Positions 35,860 to 44,998 of a stretch of DNA of 64,000 bases are shown here, piece after piece. Position numbers and translations under genes: made by a program. Under the pieces are notes generated by a model. That model ran no database searches. It had not been told where the DNA came from and saw nothing but the letters and a program-made list of their open reading frames with translations. Numbering within the stretch: the stretch's first letter is position 1; the number at the start of each line of letters is the position of its first letter. Source of the stretch: Tessaracoccus aquimaris (GTDB lineage: Bacteria > Actinomycetota > Actinomycetes > Propionibacteriales > Propionibacteriaceae); the NCBI RefSeq assembly GCF_001997345.1, contig NZ_CP019606.1, positions 3,596,001 through 3,660,000 of the forward strand. The letters are read 5' to 3'.

Positions 35860-38150
35860 GCGGGGCGAGGCGTGGGGTGTCCGCGGTCGACAACAGCTCC
35901 TTCGCGACCACCACGCCCAAGGGGAAGGCGCTCTGGCTCGGCGTCGACGCAGCGGCGCTGCTCGCGCTGCTGGCCCTGACCGCGCTCGCGTTCTTCCCCG
36001 TCTACGGCACCGGCTGGCTGTTCGTGACCGTGCTCGGATTCGGGGCGGTCGGCATCGGCCTCGCGGTGCTCTCGACGCTGCGCAGGTTCGGCGTCGCCGT
36101 CACGGCCGCGCTCGCGCTGCTCGCCTGGTTCCTGTTCGGCGGACTCCTCGCGATGCCGTCGTCGACGGTCGCCGCCGTGGTGCCGACGCCCCGCACGCTC
36201 TTCGGGCTGCTTGTCGGTCCCGTGACGGCGTGGCGGGACATGCTGACGCTCGACCCGCCGATCGGCGAGACCTTCAACCTGCTCACCGTGCCTGGCCTGA
36301 TCGGGCTGGTCGCAGGGCTGACGGGCATGCTGGTCTCGCTGCGCTCCCGGCTTCCGATGCTCGCCTGGATCCCGCCCGCCGTCGGCTACCTGATCGGCGT
36401 GCTCGTCGGCTCGCAGGTCGCGTTCCGGCCCGTCGTGGTCGGCGTCGGGTTCTTCCTTGTCGTGCTGATCTGGACGACGTACCGGCGCTTCCTGGTGCGC
36501 GGCTCGCTGTCGAGCGCCACGGGCAGGTTCCGCCCGCTGCGGGCCCTGCTCGCTGCCGCGACGCTCGCGGTCGCCGGGCTGCTCGCGGCGACGCTGGTGC
36601 CGCTGATCGCTGGCGCCGCACAGCGTGACACGATCCGCGCCGCCATCGAGCCGCCCATCGACCTGCAGCAGTATTCCTCGCCGCTGCAGGCCTACCGCGC
36701 CAACATCACGGAGCACCGCGAGGACACCCTGATGACGGTGGTCGGCGCGCAGAAGGACGAGATCCTGCGGGTCGCGACCCTCGACCGCTACGACGGGCTG
36801 AGCTACGACGTGTCCTCCCTGGATGACAGCGCCGTCGATGCCACCACCTTCACCCGCGTCGGCCAGTGGATCGCCGACGACACGGACGGCACCCCGGTCG
36901 ACGCCACCGTCACGCTCAAGGACTACCGGTCGGCGTGGACCCCCACCATCGGGCGCACCACGAGCATCGAGTTCCACGGGTCGCGCCGCATCGCGCTCGG
37001 GGAGAACTTCTTCTACAACCGCTCGTCCGGCACTGGCATCGACACCGCCGTCCTGCAGGGCGGCGACAGTTACTCGCTGCAGGCCGTGATCCCCGAACGG
37101 CCTGACGACGCCAAGATCGCCGCGGCGCACGCGGGCACGTACTCGCTGCCCGCGAGCAGCAACGTGCCCGAGATCGTGCTCAGCCGGGCGCAGGCCATCG
37201 CGGGTGACGAGGCGACCGCGGGCTCGGCCGCCCTCAAACTCGAGGCGGCGCTTCGGGAGGGCTACTTCAGCCACGGGCAGGCCGACGAGGCCGAGTCGCT
37301 GCCCGGCCACTCGGAGCGAAGGCTCATCACCTTGTTCGAGTCGCAGAACCTGGTCGGCGACCACGAGCAGTACGCCGTCGCGATGGCGCTGATGGCACGC
37401 GAACTCGGCATGCCCGCCCGCGTCATCTACGGCTACCGCGTCGGCGGCACCCAGACCATCTCCGGCGCCCAGGTCGGCGCGTGGACGGAGGTGTTGCTCG
37501 ACGACCTTGGCTGGGTGACGTTCGACCCGACTCCGCCCGAGGATCGGATCCTCCCCAAGGACGAGGAGCACAAGCCGCCGGAGCAGCAGCCCTTCGTCGA
37601 GAACCCGCCCCCGCCGCCGTTGCGCCCTGAGGTGCCCCCGCCGGACGACCAGGTGCCGATCGCGACGGGCGACGCACCCGAGGACCAGAACCAGATTGAC
37701 TGGGCGCGGGTGGGGGCGGTGGCGCTGCTGACCGGCATCCCGCTGCTGACCATCGTGTTGCCGATCGTGCTGATCGTCGGCCTCAAGGCCAGACGCAGGT
37801 CGCGCCGCAGGAACGATCCCGTCGTCGCGAACCGGATCGCGGGGGCGTGGTCCGAACTGGTCGACAGGGCCCGCGACGTCGGCAGGTCGCCCTCGGTGTC
37901 TGCGACCCGCTCCGAGCAGGCGGAGGCCTTCAAGGAGGACTTCCGCAACCTGCGCGACGCCAGCGACCCGATCTCCCTTGCGAAGGAGGCCGACTGGCTC
38001 GTCTTCGCGCCCGGGGAGCCGAGCGAGGGCCGCGCGAAGGACTACTGGGCAGCCACGTCCCCGGTGAAGCGGGGCATGCGGCGCTCCGTGAACTGGCTGC
38101 GCTGGGTCGTGTCGCACCTGTCGACCAAATCCTTCCGACGGATTCGTTGA
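35856..38150 (+). CDS. Membrane transglutaminase-fold protein lacking Cys and His of the triad
   Basis: A 764-residue protein: about six N-terminal membrane segments (to about residue 250), an extracellular region with a transglutaminase-core-like domain at about 450-565, a Pro-rich stretch, a further membrane segment (VGAVALLTGIPLLTIVLPIVLIVGL, about 620-645) and a cytoplasmic tail. This is the TgpA/YebA layout. In the core, GDHEQYAVAMALMARELGMP has His503 where active enzymes have Cys, and GAWTEVLLDDLGWVTFDPTP has Gly541 where HAW supplies His; Asp557 is kept. A thiol protease or transglutaminase reaction is therefore unlikely, and a structural or binding role is more probable. A degenerate core may be normal for this actinobacterial branch; I cannot check that here. 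Confidence 0.85.
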   Translation: MSGARRGVSAVDNSSFATTTPKGKALWLGVDAAALLALLALTALAFFPVYGTGWLFVTVLGFGAVGIGLAVLSTLRRFGVAVTAALALLAWFLFGGLLAMPSSTVAAVVPTPRTLFGLLVGPVTAWRDMLTLDPPIGETFNLLTVPGLIGLVAGLTGMLVSLRSRLPMLAWIPPAVGYLIGVLVGSQVAFRPVVVGVGFFLVVLIWTTYRRFLVRGSLSSATGRFRPLRALLAAATLAVAGLLAATLVPLIAGAAQRDTIRAAIEPPIDLQQYSSPLQAYRANITEHREDTLMTVVGAQKDEILRVATLDRYDGLSYDVSSLDDSAVDATTFTRVGQWIADDTDGTPVDATVTLKDYRSAWTPTIGRTTSIEFHGSRRIALGENFFYNRSSGTGIDTAVLQGGDSYSLQAVIPERPDDAKIAAAHAGTYSLPASSNVPEIVLSRAQAIAGDEATAGSAALKLEAALREGYFSHGQADEAESLPGHSERRLITLFESQNLVGDHEQYAVAMALMARELGMPARVIYGYRVGGTQTISGAQVGAWTEVLLDDLGWVTFDPTPPEDRILPKDEEHKPPEQQPFVENPPPPPLRPEVPPPDDQVPIATGDAPEDQNQIDWARVGAVALLTGIPLLTIVLPIVLIVGLKARRRSRRRNDPVVANRIAGAWSELVDRARDVGRSPSVSATRSEQAEAFKEDFRNLRDASDPISLAKEADWLVFAPGEPSEGRAKDYWAATSPVKRGMRRSVNWLRWVVSHLSTKSFRRIR

Positions 38151-38176
38151 GGACCGGGCCTGGTTAGGGTGGTCCC

Positions 38177-38578
38177 ATGACAGCGCCGCAGCCGTACGTC
38201 ACCTTCCCGGGCAACGCGAGGGAGGCGCTGACGTTCTACGCGTCGGTGTTCGGAGGCCGGGCGGAGATGTACACGCTCGCCGAGTTCAACCGCACCGACG
38301 GCCCGCCCGAGGCGATCGCGCACGGCGAGGTCGACGGCCCGGTGCGAATCGGCGGCTCCGACGCGGCGCCCGGGCAGCCGGGCGTCTCGATGCATGGGCT
38401 GATGCTCGCCCTCCTCGGCACGGCCGAGCCGGAGGTCCTGCACCGCTGGTTCGACGCGCTCGCCGACGGCGGGACCGTGGTCGACCCGCTCGGGCCGAAG
38501 CCGTGGGGTGCCTCGGACGGGCAGGTGATCGACCGGTTCGGGCTGCACTGGCTGATCGGCTACGAGGGGCAGCAGTGA
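38177..38578 (+). CDS. VOC-superfamily (PhnB-like) protein
   Basis: A 133-residue protein with the PhnB/3-demethylubiquinone-methyltransferase-like fold: VTFPGNAREALTFYASVFGG at the start, AHGEVDGPVRIGGSD in the middle, and WGASDGQVIDRFGLHWLIG at the end. The family comprises small dimeric beta-alpha-beta-beta-beta proteins, mostly of unknown substrate. It sits between two genes of the envelope cluster, 26 bases after the transglutaminase-fold gene, and is probably unrelated to that system. Confidence 0.85.
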   Translation: MTAPQPYVTFPGNAREALTFYASVFGGRAEMYTLAEFNRTDGPPEAIAHGEVDGPVRIGGSDAAPGQPGVSMHGLMLALLGTAEPEVLHRWFDALADGGTVVDPLGPKPWGASDGQVIDRFGLHWLIGYEGQQ

Positions 38579-38656
38579 CGGCGAACTGAGGCGCTCCTGC
38601 GAACCACTCGGCGGTAGGCTGGGCCGCTGTACCTGAACCTCTGGAGGAGGAAGCAC

Positions 38657-40082
38657 GTGAGTCGACTGATTCCGCGTGGCGTGGTCGTCGCCGGCCTGGG
38701 CAAACGGTTCCTTGCCGCGCTGATCGACGCCCTGCCGATCGTGCTCGTCTACGTCGTCGCCTTCCTGCTGTTCCGCGGCACCGTCTCCTCCGCGGCCACC
38801 GGGCTCATCATCATCATCGGCGCGGCTGTGTTGACCGCCGGCTATGCGCTGTACCAGTGGTGGGCCTACGCGACGCGCGGCGCGGGCATCGGCGCCCGCA
38901 TGATGGGCCTGCGGTTGGTCTCCCTGAAGGACGGTGAGCCGATCGGCTGGTGGCGCTTCTTCCTGCGTCAACTCGTCTTCGGGGCGCTGATGGGCACCGG
39001 CGTCGGTGGCATCGCGCTGCTGATCTTCCTCGTCATCCATGAGCGCCGCCAGGGGTGGCACGACATGGTCGGCGGGTCGGTGATGGTTGAGCCGAAGCAC
39101 ACCGAGGCGAAGTCGACGGCGCAGACCCGCAAGCCCGCCGCCACCAGCACCGTCGGCCTCCCGCCGCATCTGGCAAGCACGTTCAGCCCGCAGGCTGGGA
39201 CGTCGACGCAGTGGGGCGGCGAGCAGCAGGCTGCGGCCCCCGACTGGCTGCCCGGCGTCCAGTCCGAGCCGCTGCAACCGCAGCAGGCCCCCAGCAGCAG
39301 TGGCAGGCGCAGCAGCCTCAGCAGCCGATGGGACAGCCCTCGGGGTCCCAGGCGCCGTGGCAGCCGCCGTCGGGTGGCGGTTGGTCGCCCGCACCTCAGC
39401 AGGCTCCCCAGCAGCAGGGACCCCAGCAGCAGGGCCCCCAGACTGGCCAGCAGCAGTGGGGTCAGCCGGCTCAGCAGCCGCCCGCCGAATGGCAGCCCGC
39501 CCCACAGTCGTCGGCCCCGGGCGCCCCGATGCCGCAGCAGTGGAGCGCCCCGGAGCCCGAGCAGCAGCCTCTGGTGTCCCCGACGCGCCCGCAGCAGAAC
39601 TGGATCCCGATCCCGTCCGCCTCCTCCGTCATCGAGCCGTCCCGCAAGGTGCGGGTCCGACCGCGCGACTTCGGCGAGGTCGACGACGATGAGGGCACCC
39701 GCATCGCGAAGCTCCCCCGGCCGGGCAGCGGGAAGGCGACGAGGGCTGGTACGTCCGCCTCGACGACGGCCGCGAGGTCGAACTGAGCGTGATCGTGCTA
39801 CTCGGCCGCAACCCGCACAAGGGCCAGGAGGACCCGGAAGAGGTGCACCTGGTGCCCGCGTCAGGCGACGGCCGGATGATCTCGCGCACCCACGTACTGA
39901 TCGGCACCGACCCGCGTGGCGTCTACGTCGTCGACCGTGGCTCCACCAACGGGACCGCGCTGGTCGCGAGCGGTGGAGAGTTGGAGCCGTGCCCGCCCGG
40001 CACGCAGGTCCGCGTCCGCGAGGGCCAGCAGGTGTCCTACGGCAACCGCTGGTTCACGGTGCTGAGGCGCCCCGCGATCTGA
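38657..40082 (+). CDS. RDD-family membrane protein with C-terminal FHA domain (two apparent frameshifts)
   Basis: GTG 38657 follows a strong GGAGGAGG. An RDD membrane domain (GKRFLAALIDALPIVLVYVVAF, then GIGARMMGLRLV and RQGWHDMVGG) occupies about 1-155; a Gln/Pro-rich linker (about 160-340) leads to a C-terminal FHA domain (VLLGRNPHKG, MISRTHVLI, VVDRGSTNGT). One added base at the C run 39288-39292 and one at 39714-39735 join the three frames into 475 residues. It probably closes the envelope cluster: two FHA proteins bracket it, both suited to phospho-Thr signalling. Its stop is 1 base from the convergent dcd stop. Confidence 0.83.
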
Positions 40083-40083
40083 C

Positions 40084-40659
40084 TCAGATCTGGGTGCGGT
40101 GGAAGTTCAGGTGTGAGCGCGACGGCGTCGGCCCGCGCTGCCCCTGGTAGCGGGAGCCGTACTGCGAGGAGCCGTACGGATGCTCCGCCGGGGAGCTCAA
40201 CTGGAAGAAGCACATCTGGCCGATCTTCATGCCCGGCCACAGCTTCACGGGAAGGGTCGCCATGTTCGACAGTTCGAGCGTGACGTGGCCCGAGAACCCG
40301 GGGTCGATGAAACCCGCGGTCGAGTGCGTGAGCAGCCCGAGGCGGCCAAGGGAGGACTTGCCCTCGAGGCGCGCCGCGACGGAGGGGCCGAGCGAGACCT
40401 TCTCATAGGTGGAACCGAGCACGAACTCGCCGGGGTGCAGCACGAACGCCTCCTCGGCGTCGACCTCGATCATCCTGGTCAGCTCCGGCTGCTCGATCGA
40501 CGGGTCGATCGACGGGTACTTGTGGTTCTCGAAGACGCGGAAGAACTTGTCGAGCCGCACGTCGACGCTCGACGGCTGCACCATCCCCGGCTCCCAGGGG
40601 TCGAGACCGATCTCGCCGGCGGAGACATGGGCAAGGATGTCGCGGTCGCTCAACAGCAT
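40084..40659 (-). CDS. dcd: dCTP deaminase
   Basis: A 191-residue enzyme ([19 protein letters not shown]) with the conserved [23 protein letters not shown] and [21 protein letters not shown] blocks. The Ala-Gly-Phe and Glu residues of the last block form the trimeric active site. Actinobacterial Dcd can be bifunctional, converting dCTP to dUMP, or monofunctional, giving dUTP; this is not decided here. It supplies the dUMP used for thymidylate synthesis. Convergent with the RDD-FHA gene. Confidence 0.95.
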   Translation of the reverse strand: MLLSDRDILAHVSAGEIGLDPWEPGMVQPSSVDVRLDKFFRVFENHKYPSIDPSIEQPELTRMIEVDAEEAFVLHPGEFVLGSTYEKVSLGPSVAARLEGKSSLGRLGLLTHSTAGFIDPGFSGHVTLELSNMATLPVKLWPGMKIGQMCFFQLSSPAEHPYGSSQYGSRYQGQRGPTPSRSHLNFHRTQI

Positions 40660-40682
40660 GACGGCAGCCTAGCGGCAGCGCC

Positions 40683-40856
40683 GTTGGTTGAGCCATGTCG
40701 AGCGCGGAGCGGGAGACATCGATCGCGACGTCGCGAGGCCCGCTGGTTGAGCCATGTCGGGCGCGGAGCGGTCGCACGCAGTCTGTCGCCGTCGGCGAGG
40801 CCCGCTGGTTGAGCCATGTCGGGCGCGGAGCGGTCGACATCGGTCGAAACCTCGTG
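40683..40856 (+). repeat. REP-like dispersed repeat, three tandem copies
   Basis: Three copies begin at about 40683, 40742 and 40804 with GGTTGAGCCATGTCG followed by (A/G)GCGCGGAGCGG. The third continues to TCGACATCGGTCGAAACC. Within a unit ATGTCG and CGACAT form a 6-bp stem, so each can fold into a hairpin. The repeats lie upstream of the GIY-YIG gene. Confidence 0.8.
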
Positions 40857-40926
40857 ACATCTCCGGGGTCGTCCCCAACCACCTACCGGTATGGCAAGCC
40901 GCGAGGAGGTCGGCGAAGAGAGGGGT

Positions 40927-41262
40927 ATGCCATGTGTCTACATACTCCAGTGCTCCGACGGATCGTTCTACGTGGGATCGACGCGCGACCTCGCGCAGCG
41001 GTTGACGCAGCACCACGAAGGCAAGGGCGCCGCCTACACGCGACGCAGGAGACCCGTGACTCTGGTCTGGGCGATGGAGCTCGAACGCGTCGATGAGGCC
41101 TACTACCTGGAGAAGCAGGTGCAGGGCTGGGGTCGCGAGAAGCGGATCGCCTTGATCGAGGGACGGTTTGAGGACCTGCCCGCGCTGGCGCGCAAGGGCC
41201 GTCAGGCTGGGGCGGCAGAACTCTCACCCGAGTTCAGGGCGCGAGCACCCCTGGAGCCGTGA
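40927..41262 (+). CDS. GIY-YIG nuclease-domain protein (UPF0213/YhbQ-like)
   Basis: From ATG 40927 the protein is 111 residues: MPCVYILQCSDGSFYVGST contains the YIL ... YVG catalytic tyrosines, followed by Arg in RDLAQRLTQH and the family AYTRRRRPVTLVW and AYYLEKQVQGWGREKR. A start at 40891 would add 12 residues of repeat-adjacent sequence without a clear ribosome site. These small stand-alone GIY-YIG proteins are structure-selective or non-specific nucleases of uncertain role. The gene is bracketed by REP-like repeats on both sides. Confidence 0.9.
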   Translation: MPCVYILQCSDGSFYVGSTRDLAQRLTQHHEGKGAAYTRRRRPVTLVWAMELERVDEAYYLEKQVQGWGREKRIALIEGRFEDLPALARKGRQAGAAELSPEFRARAPLEP

Positions 41263-41268
41263 CGCCCG

Positions 41269-41527
41269 CTGGTTGAGCCATGTCGGGCGCGGAGCGGTCG
41301 ACATCGGTCGAAACCTCGTGCGGTTCGCAGGGAGCCCGTTCCCCGAGCTCGTCGAGGGGTCCGATTGTGGTCGGGTGTGCTGGTTGAGCCATGTCGGGCG
41401 CGGAGCGGTCGACATCGGTCGAAACCTCGTGAGATGCCCGGGGTCTGGGGTCGAGTCTCTGCGTGGGTGAGAGTGGGTTTCGACGCGAGCTGCGCCGCTT
41501 CGCGCCTTGGCGCGGCTCAACCAGCAG
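41269..41527. repeat. REP-like dispersed repeat, two direct copies and one inverted relative
   Basis: Direct copies at 41269-41320 and 41379-41431 are nearly identical for about 50 bases (GCTGGTTGAGCC at the start, GGTCGAAACCTCGTG at the end). At 41473-41527 a related unit runs the other way: its reverse complement begins GCTGGTTGAGCC and ends GTCGAAACC with a different middle. The 269-base gap between the GIY-YIG gene and deoC is mostly this repeat. Confidence 0.78.
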
Positions 41528-41531
41528 CGGC

Positions 41532-42218
41532 TCAGTAGTCGCCGTCGTCCACTGCTGATTCGTCGCCGTCTGCGCCGTCGAGGACGGAGCCGCTGCCCGA
41601 GAGGCCGAGGCGCGTCGCGCCGGCCTCGACCATCGCGTTGGCGGTCGCGTAGTCGCGGATGCCTCCGCTTGCCTTGATGCCGAGCCGGCCGCCGACCGTC
41701 TCGTTCATCAGTTCGACCGCGTGCACGCTCGCGCCGCCCGCGGGGTGGAAGCCGGTCGAGGTCTTGACGAAGTCGGCGCCTGCGGCCTCCGAGGCCTTGC
41801 ACGCCGCGACGATCTCGTCGTCGGTCAGGGCTGCAGACTCGATGATGACCTTCAGCAGGCCGGTGGTCGCCTCGCGGACCGCCCGGATCTCCTCCTCGAC
41901 GAGGTCCGCGCGACCCTCCTTCAGGAGGCCGATGTTGATCACCATGTCGACCTCGTCCGCGCCGAGGCGCGACGACTCGGCAGCCTCGAAGGCCTTGGCC
42001 GCTGCGGTGTGGTTGCCGGACGGGAAGCCGCACACCGTTGCGACCTTCACGTCACCGAGATCGTCGGTGATGGGAAGCATCGACGGCGACACGCACACCG
42101 AGTAGGTGCCGAGCTCGCGGGCCTCTTCGATCAGCTTCGACACCTGTTCGTGCGTGGCGTCGGTCTTGAGGAGGGTGTGATCGATCATCTGGGCGAGCGC
42201 CGAGCGCGTGATCTCCAT
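41532..42218 (-). CDS. deoC: Deoxyribose-phosphate aldolase
   Basis: A 228-residue class I aldolase splitting 2-deoxyribose 5-phosphate to glyceraldehyde 3-phosphate and acetaldehyde. Lys152 in FVKTSTGF forms the Schiff base; the [11 protein letters not shown]sp and GIKASGGIR Lys complete the proton relay. Length is typical. The C-terminus ([15 protein letters not shown]) is acidic and divergent. The ATG at 42216-42218 has AGGAAAGG upstream. Confidence 0.96.
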   Translation of the reverse strand: MEITRSALAQMIDHTLLKTDATHEQVSKLIEEARELGTYSVCVSPSMLPITDDLGDVKVATVCGFPSGNHTAAAKAFEAAESSRLGADEVDMVINIGLLKEGRADLVEEEIRAVREATTGLLKVIIESAALTDDEIVAACKASEAAGADFVKTSTGFHPAGGASVHAVELMNETVGGRLGIKASGGIRDYATANAMVEAGATRLGLSGSGSVLDGADGDESAVDDGDY

Positions 42219-42257
42219 GGTGGTCCTTTCCTGGTTACCACTGCATCGTAGCGGCGC

Positions 42258-43724
42258 TCACGCGTGCCCGGAGGCGGGAGAACGGGTCGCAACGGCCACC
42301 TGCCCGTCGAGCGGCAGCAGCACCCGGAACGTGGTCAGGCCCGGCCGCGAGGCCACCTCCGCTGTACCGCCCCAACTCTCGACCATCGCCTTGACGATCG
42401 CCAGGCCGAGGCCCGTCGACTGGGCCGAGGTGTGCGCCCGTGCCGCGTCGGCCTTGGTGAACCGCTCGAACACCCGGGGGAGGGTCTCGGGCGCGATGCC
42501 TGGACCGTCGTCGGAGACCTCGATGACGGCGCGTCCGTCGTCGACGTGCACCCCTGCCTGCACCGACGTGCCGGGGGGCGTGTGGGTGCGCGCGTTGGAG
42601 AGCAGGTTGACCATCACCTGATGCAGTTGGTCCGGGTCGGCGAGAACGGTGACCTCCGAGTTCGGCACGTCAAGCAGCCAGCGGTGGTCCCCGCTGGCCG
42701 CCTGCGCGTCGGAGACGGCATTGACAAGCACCTCGACGGCGTCGACCGGCACCGGTGCGACCTTGGCGTCCGAGTCGAGCCGCGCCAACAGCAACAGGTC
42801 GTTGACGAGCTTCGACATCCGCGTCGACTCCGACTCGATGCGCCCCATGGCGAACTGCGCGTCGTCGTGGCCGGGCGCCCGCTGCGCGAGTTCGGCGTAT
42901 CCGCGGATCGCGGCGAGCGGGTTGCGCAGTTCGTGCGACGCGTCGGCCACGAACCGGCGGAGCTTCGTCTCGGAGGCCTCGCGGGAGGTGAGCGCGTTCT
43001 CCACGTTGGCGAGCATGTGGTTGAAGGCCGACCCGAGCCGAGTCACCTCGTTGTTCTCCGGCAGGTCGCTGACCTCGACCCGTGGCACCTCGACGGCGCC
43101 GCGTTCCAGTTCGAGGCGGCTCACATCGTCCGCCGTGACGGTCAACTGCACCAGCTTGCGGGTCGCCCGGTGCAGCACCTCGCGCGTGACGAACGCGGTC
43201 GCCGCGAGCGCAATGAGCGACACCCCCGCCGCGAACGTGGTCAGCCATAGCAGCGAACGGTCGATGTTGCTGGTCGGCAGCCCGAAGGCCACCTTCCCGA
43301 ACGGCGACTGGAACGCCTGCACCCGGTACTTGCCGAGGTTCTGCAGCCCGACGCTGTGGGTCTGCCCATCGGGGTCGACGTTGTAGATGTCGATGACGTC
43401 CTGCTTGGTCAGTTGCGGGGAGTCGACCCCGCGCTCCTTGAGGATGCTGCCGACGATGCGGCCCTCGACCTGGGCGACGATCACGGTGCCAGGCGGGTTG
43501 CCGGGCGAGTTCACGCTTGCCAGCGCGTCGTCAGGGCCGCCCCCGCCGCCTCGGCCTTGGCGCTGCTGGACCAGCATCAGGTCGCGGTCGAGCTGCCCGT
43601 ACAGCACGAAGCGGGCCGACAGCACGGTGCCGAGGCAGATCAGGAGCGCCATCACGGCGACGGTCAGGACGATCTTTGGCTGGACCTGAGAGGCGAGCGA
43701 GCCCTTGCGGTCGCCTGTGCTCAT
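42258..43724 (-). CDS. Two-component sensor histidine kinase
   Basis: A 488-residue membrane kinase. The ATG at 43722-43724 overlaps the response-regulator stop (ATGA). Membrane segments at about 17-37 and 158-178 flank an extracellular sensor region of about 120 residues with a Gly-rich stretch. HAMP (about 180-235) leads to the HisKA domain with phosphoacceptor His264 (DASHELRNPLAAIRGYAEL), then the N box HQVMVNLLSNARTHTP and G boxes DDGPGIAPE and STGLGLAIVKAM. The overall architecture resembles the TrcS/PrrB group of actinobacteria. The signal is unknown. Confidence 0.95.
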   Translation of the reverse strand: MSTGDRKGSLASQVQPKIVLTVAVMALLICLGTVLSARFVLYGQLDRDLMLVQQRQGRGGGGGPDDALASVNSPGNPPGTVIVAQVEGRIVGSILKERGVDSPQLTKQDVIDIYNVDPDGQTHSVGLQNLGKYRVQAFQSPFGKVAFGLPTSNIDRSLLWLTTFAAGVSLIALAATAFVTREVLHRATRKLVQLTVTADDVSRLELERGAVEVPRVEVSDLPENNEVTRLGSAFNHMLANVENALTSREASETKLRRFVADASHELRNPLAAIRGYAELAQRAPGHDDAQFAMGRIESESTRMSKLVNDLLLLARLDSDAKVAPVPVDAVEVLVNAVSDAQAASGDHRWLLDVPNSEVTVLADPDQLHQVMVNLLSNARTHTPPGTSVQAGVHVDDGRAVIEVSDDGPGIAPETLPRVFERFTKADAARAHTSAQSTGLGLAIVKAMVESWGGTAEVASRPGLTTFRVLLPLDGQVAVATRSPASGHA

Positions 43725-44446
43725 GACCCCGCCGGGCGGAGCACGTATCCGGCGCCGCGCATCGTGTGGATCATCGGCTCGCGGTTGGCGTCGATCTTCT
43801 TGCGCAGGTACGAGATGTACAACTCGACGACGTTGGCCTGGCCGCCGAAGTCGTAGTTCCACACCCGGTCCAGGATCTGCGCCTTCGACAGCACCCGCTT
43901 CGGGTTGCGCATCAGGAAGCGCAGCAGTTCGAACTCGGTGGCTGTCAGGTGCACCTGCTCGCCGGCGCGGGTGACCTCGTGCGAGTCCTCGTCGAGGATC
44001 AGGTCGCCGACCACGATCTGGGTGTCGGGGCGCACGGTGGTGGCTCCCGAGCGCCGCAGCAGGCCGCGCAGCCGGGCGATGACCTCCTCCAGCGAGAAGG
44101 GCTTGGTGACGTAGTCGTCGCCACCCGCGGTGAGGCCGGCGATCCTGTCGGTGACGCCGTCCTTCGCGGTCAGGAAGATCACGGGCACGTCGGGCTGCTC
44201 GGTGCGGATCCGGCGCATCACCTCCATGCCGTCGAAGTCCGGAAGCATCATGTCGAGGACAAGGGCGTCGGGGTGCGTCTCGCGCGCCACGCGCACGGCC
44301 TCGCCGCCGGAGGCGGCGGTGTGCACGTCCCAGCCCTCGTAGCGCATCGCCATCGACAGCAGTTCGATGAGGCTCGGCTCGTCGTCGACGGTGAGGATCC
44401 GGATGGGGGTCCCGTCGGGTCGACTGAGGGGTTCGGTGATGGCCAT
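43721..44446 (-). CDS. OmpR-family response regulator
   Basis: A 241-residue regulator. The receiver domain has acidic VDDE (20-23), phosphoacceptor Asp65 in LVLDMMLPD, Thr in IFLTAKD and Lys in DDYVTKPFS. The C-terminal winged helix (HLTATEFELLRFLMRNPKRV to YISYLRKKID) is of the OmpR/PhoB type. First gene of the operon with the kinase. No target operator can be named from the window. Confidence 0.96.
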   Translation of the reverse strand: MAITEPLSRPDGTPIRILTVDDEPSLIELLSMAMRYEGWDVHTAASGGEAVRVARETHPDALVLDMMLPDFDGMEVMRRIRTEQPDVPVIFLTAKDGVTDRIAGLTAGGDDYVTKPFSLEEVIARLRGLLRRSGATTVRPDTQIVVGDLILDEDSHEVTRAGEQVHLTATEFELLRFLMRNPKRVLSKAQILDRVWNYDFGGQANVVELYISYLRKKIDANREPMIHTMRGAGYVLRPAGS

Positions 44447-44508
44447 GACCTACTTTCGCACCCGGGGGCCAGGAAAGGCTATGGGTTAGCTGTGGGAGGG
44501 CTGTGAGC

Positions 44509-44979
44509 TCAGGACTCGTCCTTGATGAGGCGCGGGTCGTCCTCGATGAGCGTCCCCGAGTCGTGCGACGGCCTGATGAACAGGGCGTCGAGGCCGGCGC
44601 GTCCGGAGCCGAAGGCCAGCAGCAGAAGGCCGAGCGCCGCGAGGATCGCGTTGTACTCCCAGCCGCCGTCGATGAGATAGAACGCGGCGCCGGACTTCAC
44701 CGTCAGGATGATCGCGACGTTCATCACGACCATGCCGAGGCCGATCAGCGGAGTGGCGAGGCCGAAGACCAGCAGGGTTCCTCCGATGATCTCGAAGATC
44801 ACGGTCGCGACCGCCAGACCGTAGGGCGCTGGAAGGCCCGCAGCCTGGAGCAGCGCCTCCTGCTTGTCGAGTCCGATGATCTGCCAGCGCTGCCAGCCGT
44901 GCGCCACGAGCACCACGCCCGCGACGATGCGTGCCACGAGCAGCGCGATGTCGCGGACCACCTTCAGGAATGCGTCCAC
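44509..44979 (-). CDS. DoxX-family membrane protein
   Basis: A 156-residue protein with four membrane segments (starting LVARIVAGVVLVAHGWQRW) and the DoxX signature region HGWQRW ... LPAPYGLAVATVIFEIIGG. DoxX-like proteins associate with thiol/redox enzymes or quinone chemistry; function is not established. It lies 19 bases after the NDH-2 gene on the same strand, suggesting a respiratory link. Confidence 0.88.
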   Translation of the reverse strand: MDAFLKVVRDIALLVARIVAGVVLVAHGWQRWQIIGLDKQEALLQAAGLPAPYGLAVATVIFEIIGGTLLVFGLATPLIGLGMVVMNVAIILTVKSGAAFYLIDGGWEYNAILAALGLLLLAFGSGRAGLDALFIRPSHDSGTLIEDDPRLIKDES

Positions 44980-44998
44980 CCTGCTGCCTCCTCGGGCT

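Noticed and set aside
40683..41527. CRISPR array
   Set aside because: Units are irregularly spaced, one is inverted, spacers are not uniform and no cas gene is present.
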